The notes under the pieces are model-generated. The model saw only the letters and a list, made by a program, of their open reading frames with translations, was not told where the DNA came from and did no database searches. The position numbers and the translations under genes are program-made. Below are positions 7,399 to 13,195 of a DNA stretch of 14,992 nt, piece after piece; positions within the stretch are counted from its first letter, which is position 1, and each line of letters starts with the position of its first letter. Origin of the DNA: Flavobacteriaceae bacterium (lineage in GTDB: Bacteria > Bacteroidota > Bacteroidia > Flavobacteriales > Flavobacteriaceae); the NCBI GenBank assembly GCA_947443815.1, contig CANEXR010000035.1, forward strand, positions 1 through 14,992, written 5' to 3'.

Positions 7399-8523
7399 TT
7401 ATTGTGGGTTTGATTCTAATAATTCTATTTCAAAAATGATATTGGCATTTGGTGGAATAACACCACCTGCTCCAGCTTCGCCATAACCTAATTTTGAAGG
7501 AATAAACAACACGGCTTTGTCTCCAAAAGATAATTTTTCTAATCCTTCAATAAAACCTGGAATCATTCCATCTTTTCTTCCCGCTTGAAAAGGGATTGGT
7601 TGGTATCCATTTTGTGCGGCTCTATTGGCATCAAATGTTCCAAAAGTTTGACAAACACTTTCGATACTACTGTCAAATAATTGCCCATCTTCAAGGAAAC
7701 CTGCATAATGAATGTATACGTTTTGTCCGTTTGTTGGTTTTTTACCATTCCCTTTTTTGGTTATCACATATTCTAAACCAGTTTTGCTTTTTATTGCTTT
7801 TGCTTTCAAAGCTTTCAAAGCGGCTACTTTTGCATCACGAACAACTTTGTATTTGGCATCAAATATTTTTTTGTTTTCAGCTTCAAGTGCTAATTTTTTC
7901 TTTTGATTTTCGGATTCAACTGTGAAATAATCACGAAAAGTTTTTACAGCATCAAATTTTTTAGCATCATCACCATTGCGAATAATAGTAACTTTAACCA
8001 TATAATCGTCTTGCTTTATAGCATTAACAACTTCCATTCCTTTTTCTACTACATGGCCAAAAATGGTGTGTTTTCCATCTAACCAAGGGGTTTCTACATG
8101 GGTTATAAAGAATTGGCTACTGTTCGTTGTTGGTCCATTATTGGCCATAGCCAAAACACCGCCTTTGTCAAAACGCAAGTCCGAAAATTCATCTTTAAAT
8201 TTGTAACCCGTATCCCCAGATCCCGTACCTAAAGGATCTCCACCTTGAATCATAAAATCGGCAATCACTCTGTGGAATTTCAAACCGTCATAAAAAGGTC
8301 TGTTTTTTAAATTTTCATTGGTAACAAATTCATTTTTTCCTTCTGCCAAAGTCACAAAATTAGCTACTGTAATTGGGGCTTTTTTATAATCTAATTGTAC
8401 AATTATAGTTCCTTTGTTGGTCTCAATATCGGCATACAAACCATCTGGTAAATTGTTATGTTCTTCTTTACAAGAATAAAGCGAAGCAATTGCAAGGAAT
8501 AGGAGTACGATTCTTTTTTTCAT
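7399..8523 (-). CDS. Lipoprotein peptidyl-prolyl isomerase with cyclophilin and FKBP domains
   Basis: A 374-residue paralogue of the downstream neighbour, but made as a lipoprotein. The signal peptide ends LYSC with C18 as the lipidation site, followed at once by KEEH, an acidic run after the cysteine. The cyclophilin domain (about 28-182) has FHRVIADFMIQGGDP at 83-97 (R85) and SQFFIT at 136-141. A Lys/Ala-rich helical spacer (about 205-245) leads to the FKBP domain (about 248-370) with FDSS at 283-286, GMIPGFIEGL at 319-328 and GYGEAGAGG at 346-354. It shares the unusual DANRAAQNGYQP insertion with its neighbour. It lacks the 40-residue linker seen there. It starts 15 bp after the gldI stop and is followed by its paralogue 28 bp later, so it is part of the nrnA-gldI operon. 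Its role is probably proline isomerisation or chaperoning at the outer membrane or cell surface. Confidence 0.95.
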   Translation of the reverse strand: MKKRIVLLFLAIASLYSCKEEHNNLPDGLYADIETNKGTIIVQLDYKKAPITVANFVTLAEGKNEFVTNENLKNRPFYDGLKFHRVIADFMIQGGDPLGTGSGDTGYKFKDEFSDLRFDKGGVLAMANNGPTTNSSQFFITHVETPWLDGKHTIFGHVVEKGMEVVNAIKQDDYMVKVTIIRNGDDAKKFDAVKTFRDYFTVESENQKKKLALEAENKKIFDAKYKVVRDAKVAALKALKAKAIKSKTGLEYVITKKGNGKKPTNGQNVYIHYAGFLEDGQLFDSSIESVCQTFGTFDANRAAQNGYQPIPFQAGRKDGMIPGFIEGLEKLSFGDKAVLFIPSKLGYGEAGAGGVIPPNANIIFEIELLESNPQ

Positions 8524-8538
8524 TTCTAACGTTAATTT

Positions 8539-9180
8539 TTATTGTGTTAAACTGTCTTTAGGTTTTGTTTCGGTGATTACATCTTCGGCGGAAGTTGCTG
8601 CCATTTTTAATTCATTTTCTTTTTTATATGCAGCCTCCGATTTGAAATCACGAAGCATTACAATACATAATAGGGGCATATTAGTTCCAATTTTTTTATC
8701 ATCTCCATGATAACCATAGCCCATTTGGGAAGTAAAAAGGAAGTTCACTTTTTCTTTTTTGTGCATTAATTTTATTCCGTCTCGGAGTCCCATCATGATA
8801 TTTTGCTTGTCAACATAATAAATTTGAGGCCCTAATTCCTGTTTCGAATAAATAAGATTGCCTTTTAAGTCTTTGATTTCATAATCAAAAAAAGCAACAT
8901 CACCTTTTTTGGCGGTTAGTGTGTCTTGATTGTTTTTGAGTGTGTATGAATACCAATACCCTTTTTTAGAAGCAATAAATTTTATTTTGGCATTCTTTTT
9001 TATTACGTTTTGAATCAAATTTTCTTCTCCAGCTACAAGTTTTTTGTTTCGCTCAGCGGATTTTTTCATAAATGTTCCCGAAGCTCTTGAAATGGGTTTT
9101 CGTGCTTCTTGAGATTGTTTACAACTGCTAATCAATACTACTAAAACCAGCAGGCTTGTGATAATTTTGGTATATTTCAT
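8539..9180 (-). CDS. gldI: GldI-type gliding-motility lipoprotein, FKBP-like
   Basis: A 213-residue protein from the ATG at 9180. The frame is open further upstream to 9303, but that stretch overlaps nrnA, whereas the 9180 ATG gives a perfect lipoprotein signal (ISSC, C20). A charged helical region (about 25-65) leads to an FKBP-fold domain (about 92-180) with GDVAFFDYEI (93-102), GLRDGIKLMHKKEKVNFLF (131-149) and GYGYHGDDKKIGTNMPL (154-170), which I recognise as the GldI pattern. The usual FKBP FDSS is replaced by IYSK (110-113), so catalysis may be weakened. In Flavobacterium johnsoniae GldI is a lipoprotein required for gliding and chitin use. It probably folds or assembles components of the gliding/type IX secretion machinery in the envelope. 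It starts 4 bp after the nrnA stop, suggesting translational coupling. The Lys/Glu-rich C-terminal tail is likely disordered. Confidence 0.85.
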   Translation of the reverse strand: MKYTKIITSLLVLVVLISSCKQSQEARKPISRASGTFMKKSAERNKKLVAGEENLIQNVIKKNAKIKFIASKKGYWYSYTLKNNQDTLTAKKGDVAFFDYEIKDLKGNLIYSKQELGPQIYYVDKQNIMMGLRDGIKLMHKKEKVNFLFTSQMGYGYHGDDKKIGTNMPLLCIVMLRDFKSEAAYKKENELKMAATSAEDVITETKPKDSLTQ

Positions 9181-9184
9181 AGTA

Positions 9185-10189
9185 TTATATGTTAAGGTTT
9201 TTGACCAAATCTTCAAATTTTTGAATGGTTTCGTCCATTGATATTTCAGATTTTCCTCCTGCAGCATTGATGTGTCCACCCCCACTAAAATGATCTCTTG
9301 CAAATTGATTTACATCAAAATCCCCTTGTGATCGAAACGAAATTTTAATAATGTTTTCCTCATTGTTTTCAATAAAAATGGCTGAAAAAATAATTCCTTT
9401 TATACTTAAGCCATAATTTACAATTCCTTCCGTATCTCCTTTGGTATAATCAAAAGAATTTAATTCATCTTGTGTTAATGTGGTATATGCGGTTTTATGC
9501 TCACTAAGAACTTTCATGTTTTGAAGTGCTCTCCCTAGCAATTGTAAACGACCAAAAGAGCTGTTGTCAAAAAGCAATGTTGGAATTACAGTGTTTTTTA
9601 CCCCTAAATCAATTAAATCTGCAATAATTCGATGCGTTTTCCCTGTAGTTTTTGGGAAACGAAAGGAACCAGAATCAGTCAGAATTCCAGTATAAATACA
9701 AGTTCCAATGGTTATGTCTATATCTTGTTTTTTATCAAGAAAAACAATGAAATTATAAAGCATTTCACAAGTAGAACCAAATGAAGTGTCAGAATAAGTA
9801 TAGGTAGCATAATCATGCGGCTTTTCATGATGGTCAATCATAATAAAAGGCGCTTGAAGTCTGGATAATACCTGTTCCATTTCACCCACGCGATGCAAAG
9901 CATTAAAGTCTAATGTAAATATAAGCTCCGCTTCCTCGAGTATTTTAGAGGCATTTTCCTTATCTTTTTCATAAATAACAACTTGATCAGCTCCAGGCAT
10001 CCAATCTAGAAAATCTGGAAATTCATTTGGAGAAATTACTGTTGGATGATGATGGTTTTTTAATAAAAAGTGATATAAGCCTAAAGTTGACCCCATAGCA
10101 TCTCCATCAGGACCACGGTGAGGAATTATGGCAATTTTTTTTGGAGTTGATAATAACAACTGTATCGCTTTAATGTCTTGTATTTTCAT
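9185..10189 (-). CDS. nrnA: DHH/DHHA1 phosphoesterase, NrnA-like oligoribonuclease / pAp phosphatase
   Basis: A 334-residue cytoplasmic protein of the usual NrnA length. The DHH catalytic domain shows HRGPDGDAMGS at 24-34 (H24, D28 and D30 as metal ligands), D94 in LDFNALHR, the name-giving DHH at 119-121, and TDSGSFRF at 171-178 (D172). The C-terminal DHHA1 substrate domain shows RSQGDFDVNQFA (286-297) and GGGHINAAGG at 303-312. The enzyme degrades 2-5 nt RNA to mononucleotides and removes the 3' phosphate from pAp. Bacteria without E. coli-type Orn often rely on it. The usual HxNPDGD reads HRGPDGD here. It is the first gene of the four-gene leftward operon with gldI and two isomerases. A promoter-like box ends only 6 nt before its ATG. 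Confidence 0.93.
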   Translation of the reverse strand: MKIQDIKAIQLLLSTPKKIAIIPHRGPDGDAMGSTLGLYHFLLKNHHHPTVISPNEFPDFLDWMPGADQVVIYEKDKENASKILEEAELIFTLDFNALHRVGEMEQVLSRLQAPFIMIDHHEKPHDYATYTYSDTSFGSTCEMLYNFIVFLDKKQDIDITIGTCIYTGILTDSGSFRFPKTTGKTHRIIADLIDLGVKNTVIPTLLFDNSSFGRLQLLGRALQNMKVLSEHKTAYTTLTQDELNSFDYTKGDTEGIVNYGLSIKGIIFSAIFIENNEENIIKISFRSQGDFDVNQFARDHFSGGGHINAAGGKSEISMDETIQKFEDLVKNLNI

Positions 10190-10195
10190 AGGTTG

Positions 10196-10219
10196 CGAAA
10201 TTACATTTTTTTAATGTAA
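10196..10219 (-). promoter_or_regulatory. Candidate -7 box and inverted repeat in front of nrnA-gldI operon
   Basis: On the minus strand TAATTTCG (10203-10196) differs at one base from TAnnTTTG and ends 6 nt before the nrnA ATG. Directly upstream is the inverted repeat TTACATT-ttttt-AATGTAA (10201-10219), which overlaps the edge of the -7 box and could be an operator. The -33 position has TTT rather than TTG. If real, the transcript starts almost at the ATG. Confidence 0.35.
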
Positions 10220-10258
10220 AGTTGAAATCATTTAAATATTTAACATGCTTTTACAATC

Positions 10259-11515
10259 TTAGAAAAGGTCGAGTTTAGTTTGGTTTATTTTTTGATACAA
10301 ATGGTATTTAGGACCTTTCACAATTTGTGAATGATAAATCCCAACTGAACCTGATGAAAAATAGGCAACTAAACAAGCGAAACCTATGAAAACTCCACTT
10401 TCTATTCCGAAAAGTTCGATTCCCATTACCGTACAAGCAATAGGCGTATGGGTAGCTCCTGAAAAAACGGCTACAAATCCCATTCCAGCTAAAAGTGCAA
10501 TTGGTAATGGTACAAAAACGGATAAAGCACTTCCTAATGTTGCTCCAATAAAAAAAAGAGGCGTCACTTCACCACCTTTGAATCCCGCACCTAATGTAAA
10601 TCCAGTAAAAAGTATTTTTAAAAGAAAGTCACAAGAAGCATTTGCTGTTGAAAAAGAATCAACAATAACTGGGACTCCTAAACCAATGTATTTTGTGGTT
10701 CCAATAAAGTAAACACAAACTGCAAGTATACTTCCACCAATAAAAGGACGAAGTGGAGGAAAGGCAATTGTTTTTGAAAAACAGGCACTCCAAAAGGCGG
10801 TACTTCTGGAAAATAGCATTGCAGTTAAACCAAAAAGAATTCCAACTAAAATAATCCATAAAAGGTTCTCAAAATTCATTTCAGGAACTATTGGAATGTG
10901 ATAATGGGTATGTTTTACCTGCCAGAATTCAACCGTATAATAAGCAATGTAAGCAGTTAAAAAAGACAAAACACAACTTTTTAAACTGATTTTATTAAAA
11001 TAGACTACTTCTAATGCAAATAAAGCTCCTGCTAAAGGTGTTCCAAAAACAGAAGCAAAACCCGCACTGATTCCGATTATAATGAGTGATTTTCTATCGA
11101 AAGGATCAAGTTTGAAAATTCGTGAAAATTGATCAGAAATGGAAGCTCCCATTTGTACCGCAGTACCTTCGCGACCTGCAGAACCTCCAAATAAATGGGT
11201 GATTAATGTCCCGATAAGTACCATTGGCGTCATTTTTAAAGGAATAATTTTACTTGGATTTTGGTATTCTTCCAATAGTAAGTTATTGCCTTTTATTATA
11301 TCAGTTCCCCAATAATGGTATAGTAAACCTATAATTAAACCTCCAAATGGTAAAAACCAAATAAGCTCTGAGTTCTGAATCCTAATTTGAGTAACCCATT
11401 CTAAAGATACTAAAAAAAAGGCCGAAGCGGAACCTGAAAAAAATCCTGTCAGGATACAAATCAGTATCCATTGAAGAGAAAAAATTGTTATTTTTTTTGT
11501 TTTTTCTAAATTCAT
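10259..11515 (-). CDS. CLC-type anion/proton antiporter, CLC-F (fluoride exporter) branch
   Basis: A 418-residue integral membrane protein with many hydrophobic helices and the inverted-repeat CLC plan, but no C-terminal CBS domains. The first anion-site motif, GSGIP in chloride CLCs, is replaced by GNNLL at 76-80. The gating-glutamate motif reads GREGT (114-118) with E116 in place. The third motif reads GFKGGEVTPLF (311-321) instead of the chloride-type GGIFAP. Asn or Met in the first motif and Thr in the third are, as I recall, hallmarks of the fluoride/proton antiporters (CLC-F). The positions N77, E116 and T318 are each two residues short of the described CLC-eca sites 79, 118 and 320. 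The inferred role is exporting fluoride from the cytoplasm in exchange for protons. It lies alone between the Rid gene and the nrnA operon. No fluoride riboswitch is recognisable in the 194 bp upstream. A plain chloride carrier is the alternative. Confidence 0.88.
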   Translation of the reverse strand: MNLEKTKKITIFSLQWILICILTGFFSGSASAFFLVSLEWVTQIRIQNSELIWFLPFGGLIIGLLYHYWGTDIIKGNNLLLEEYQNPSKIIPLKMTPMVLIGTLITHLFGGSAGREGTAVQMGASISDQFSRIFKLDPFDRKSLIIIGISAGFASVFGTPLAGALFALEVVYFNKISLKSCVLSFLTAYIAYYTVEFWQVKHTHYHIPIVPEMNFENLLWIILVGILFGLTAMLFSRSTAFWSACFSKTIAFPPLRPFIGGSILAVCVYFIGTTKYIGLGVPVIVDSFSTANASCDFLLKILFTGFTLGAGFKGGEVTPLFFIGATLGSALSVFVPLPIALLAGMGFVAVFSGATHTPIACTVMGIELFGIESGVFIGFACLVAYFSSGSVGIYHSQIVKGPKYHLYQKINQTKLDLF

Positions 11516-11619
11516 TAGGCTTAATTGGGTATGACTTTTATTTCTTTTTACAGAATAGGATTATGTATTAGAATCTCAAAAAATGGTCACTTTAATATGC
11601 TCTTTGCATTTTACAGAAA

Positions 11620-11690
11620 TCAAAAAAAAACCATACATGTCTGAAGTTTGGATGTAAATCGAATGCAAATTCAAGTAGGTATGGTTTTTA
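11620..11690 (-). terminator. Long-hairpin terminator after the Rid-family gene
   Basis: Arms AAAAACCATAC (11626-11636) and GTATGGTTTTT (11679-11689) are perfectly complementary over 11 bp across a 42-nt interior that can pair further, though imperfectly. On the minus strand the structure ends in an uninterrupted run of nine Ts and begins about 20 nt after the Rid stop at 11710. This fits an intrinsic terminator with an unusually long stem-loop. A small structured RNA is an alternative reading. The rest of the 194-bp gap up to the CLC gene shows no clear promoter or riboswitch. Confidence 0.6.
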
Positions 11691-11709
11691 ATATTATAAT
11701 AGTAAAAGA

Positions 11710-12099
11710 CTATTTTTCTGAAGCAATAGCGGTAAACTCAATTTCGACCAAATATTCAGGAGCAACTAGTTTACTGATTTCATAAAAACCAGTTGTTGGT
11801 TTGATGTCTTTAAAGAACGTAGCATGAGCAGTAGCAACAGCTTCAAAAGTATTGATGTCTGTAGTAAAAATTCGAGTTCGAATAACGTTTTTCATAGATA
11901 CATTTAAGTCTTCCAAAACTTTTTCAACACGCTCTAAAATATTAAGTGTTTGCGCATGTGCATCATCTGCTTTTACTTTTTCGCCATCTACAATTGCTAC
12001 AGTTCCTGACACTTCTATTATATTTCCGATACGAACGGCACGACAATAACCCATTTTGTCTTCCCATGGTGAACCAGTTAGGATGTTTTCTCTTTTCAT
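11710..12099 (-). CDS. Rid-family (YjgF/YER057c/UK114) protein without the RidA catalytic arginine
   Basis: A 129-residue protein of normal Rid length from the ATG at 12099. The frame stays open to an ATG at 12159, but the extra 20 residues are basic, atypical for the family, and unlikely to be translated. The family fold is visible as RAVRIGNIIEVSGTVA (about 20-35), the central helices with VEKVLEDLNVSMKNVIRTRIF, and the end strand YLVEIEFTAIAS. In RidA enamine/imine deaminases an arginine sits in the segment before the last strand (E. coli PARS). Here that segment reads KPTTG, so the carboxylate-binding arginine is missing. Family members form trimers with ligand sites between subunits. RidA removes reactive 2-aminoacrylate, but this protein may bind or hydrolyse something else. 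It is a single gene with its own terminator and is divergent from the 12410 gene. Confidence 0.88.
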   Translation of the reverse strand: MKRENILTGSPWEDKMGYCRAVRIGNIIEVSGTVAIVDGEKVKADDAHAQTLNILERVEKVLEDLNVSMKNVIRTRIFTTDINTFEAVATAHATFFKDIKPTTGFYEISKLVAPEYLVEIEFTAIASEK

Positions 12100-12409
12100 T
12101 GTATGTTTGATTTTAAATTGATTTTTAAGACTTTTAATAATGTTTTTAAACGGATGCAATTTATGAAAAATAGCACAATAATAGGTACAGTTTTTGCTTA
12201 ATTAGGTTAAATTTCAAAGTAGAAATAGCTTCTTTTGTTAAATTTAGTGCAGTCTGAAACAACTAATATGTTTTGTTAAGAAATTTGTAATTAGCGAGGC
12301 ACACCATTTAATTATGCTATTTTTGCGCTTTGCAGTCTGATATGTATTAACAAAAAAAAGTCAAATAAGTAGTATTCATAGGATTATAAAAAACAAGAAA
12401 CAGCTACAA
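12100..12409. other. 310-bp divergent intergenic region between the Rid gene and the secreted protein gene
   Basis: The region is AT-rich and holds no plausible gene or tRNA. The minus-strand continuation of the Rid frame (12100-12159) is an unlikely N-terminal extension. The one clear signal is the plus-strand TAnnTTTG element at 12318-12325. No obvious minus-strand promoter for the Rid gene matches well, and no strong hairpin is visible. Confidence 0.6.
12318..12325 (+). promoter_or_regulatory. Candidate -7 promoter box for the 12410 gene
   Basis: TATTTTTG is an exact TAnnTTTG match, and TATTTTTGCGC is the same 11-mer found just before guaA. It lies 84 nt upstream of the ATG at 12410. No TTG occurs at the ideal -33 spacing. 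Confidence 0.4.
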
Positions 12410-13120
12410 ATGAAACAAATTTTATTATTTATATGTTTTATAAGTTTTGTATTGACTGGGTTTGCCCAAAGTGATTTCGGTACAAAGTTTAAACCAATCC
12501 CCGCAGCAAAATTCCCAATAAAACAAAAAAAAACAGCACCTATTAAAACAGATATTCCTCCAGATATTGCGATTCCACCAATAAATGTTCCGAATGTTTT
12601 TAAAAGTCCTGACATTCTGACTTCAAAACCAACGCCTTCCCCATCGTCCTATCAGATTGGTAAAAAGAAAGAATTATCAATGATTCCAGTAGATGAATTT
12701 GAAAACCCAGGTGACATTTATAAAGAAAAAATGGAAAAGGATTTGTATAAAACCCTTCACGAAAACGATGCTCCTTTGCTTAGACAAAATTTTTATTTTG
12801 GGGATTTTAAGACTAAATCGCTTTTTTTGACAGTAAAATATAGAGACTATATATATGTTGATGGTGATTTACTCCGAATATATTCAAATGGTAAAATCAT
12901 AAAATCCGAATTGTATTTAGAAGGAATTCTGAAAGAAATTAAAATTGACTTAGCAGATGGTATTAATAAAATTGATTTTGAAGCATTAAATACTGGAACA
13001 AGTGGAGGTAATACGGCAGAAATTCAAATTTATGACGATAAAAACGTTTTAATAAAAAGTAATTTATGGGATAATTTGGCAGCGGGATTCAAAGGTTCAA
13101 TCATTATGGTCAAGGAATAA
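12410..13120 (+). CDS. Secreted proline-rich protein with a C-terminal beta-sandwich-like domain, function unknown
   Basis: A 236-residue exported protein. The signal peptide covers residues 1-20 (ending TGFAQ). A proline- and lysine-rich low-complexity region follows (about 28-80, with repeated PP, PIP and PSPSS). The C-terminal domain (about 125-236) is rich in predicted strands. It contains DGDLLRIYSNGK (151-162), GINKIDFEALNTG (184-196) and NTAEIQIYD (201-209). This order of DGD, NGK, GxNxIxFxAxNxG and NTAxIxI resembles a beta-sandwich module I associate with secreted Bacteroidota proteins, but I cannot name the family or a function. The next gene, guaA, begins 75 bp later in the same direction. 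It has its own promoter-like element, so the two need not share a transcript. No lipobox, catalytic motif or type IX sorting domain is visible. Confidence 0.85.
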   Translation: MKQILLFICFISFVLTGFAQSDFGTKFKPIPAAKFPIKQKKTAPIKTDIPPDIAIPPINVPNVFKSPDILTSKPTPSPSSYQIGKKKELSMIPVDEFENPGDIYKEKMEKDLYKTLHENDAPLLRQNFYFGDFKTKSLFLTVKYRDYIYVDGDLLRIYSNGKIIKSELYLEGILKEIKIDLADGINKIDFEALNTGTSGGNTAEIQIYDDKNVLIKSNLWDNLAAGFKGSIIMVKE

Positions 13121-13163
13121 AAGCGTTTTTGAAATAAAAATAAAAATTTTCAAAATTCAATTT

Positions 13164-13192
13164 TTCAATTCCGAATATAAAAAGTATTTTTG
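13164..13192 (+). promoter_or_regulatory. guaA: Candidate guaA promoter abutting the start codon
   Basis: TATTTTTG at 13185-13192 is an exact TAnnTTTG -7 box, with TTC (13164-13166) in place of TTG 18 nt upstream. It ends 3 nt before the guaA ATG at 13196. If used, the mRNA would start at or next to the ATG, giving a leaderless message. Confidence 0.45.
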
Positions 13193-13195
13193 CGC

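Noticed and set aside
7096..7925. Several plus-strand open frames of 64-109 codons opposite the isomerase genes
   Set aside because: They are antisense shadows: compositions are Phe/Cys-rich, they overlap one another, and the minus strand carries clear cyclophilin-FKBP motifs.
9181..9303. Upstream extension of gldI by 41 codons
   Set aside because: It overlaps the nrnA C-terminus and would put the lipoprotein signal inside the protein. The ATG at 9180 gives a standard signal peptide.
10386..10859. Open frames within the CLC gene on both strands
   Set aside because: They are in other frames of a strongly supported membrane transporter, with no domain of their own.
11516..11709. Fluoride riboswitch upstream of the CLC-F gene
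   Set aside because: I searched by eye for the GGxGAUG / CC / GCC pattern on the minus strand and found nothing matching. A covariance model would be decisive.
12100..12159. 20-residue N-terminal extension of the Rid protein
   Set aside because: Rid proteins are about 125-130 residues, and the extension is basic and AT-driven in composition. The 12099 ATG gives the normal length.
13190..13195. TTG start for guaA adding two residues
   Set aside because: The TTG is part of the TATTTTTG promoter-like box, and the ATG at 13196 matches the conserved N-terminus.
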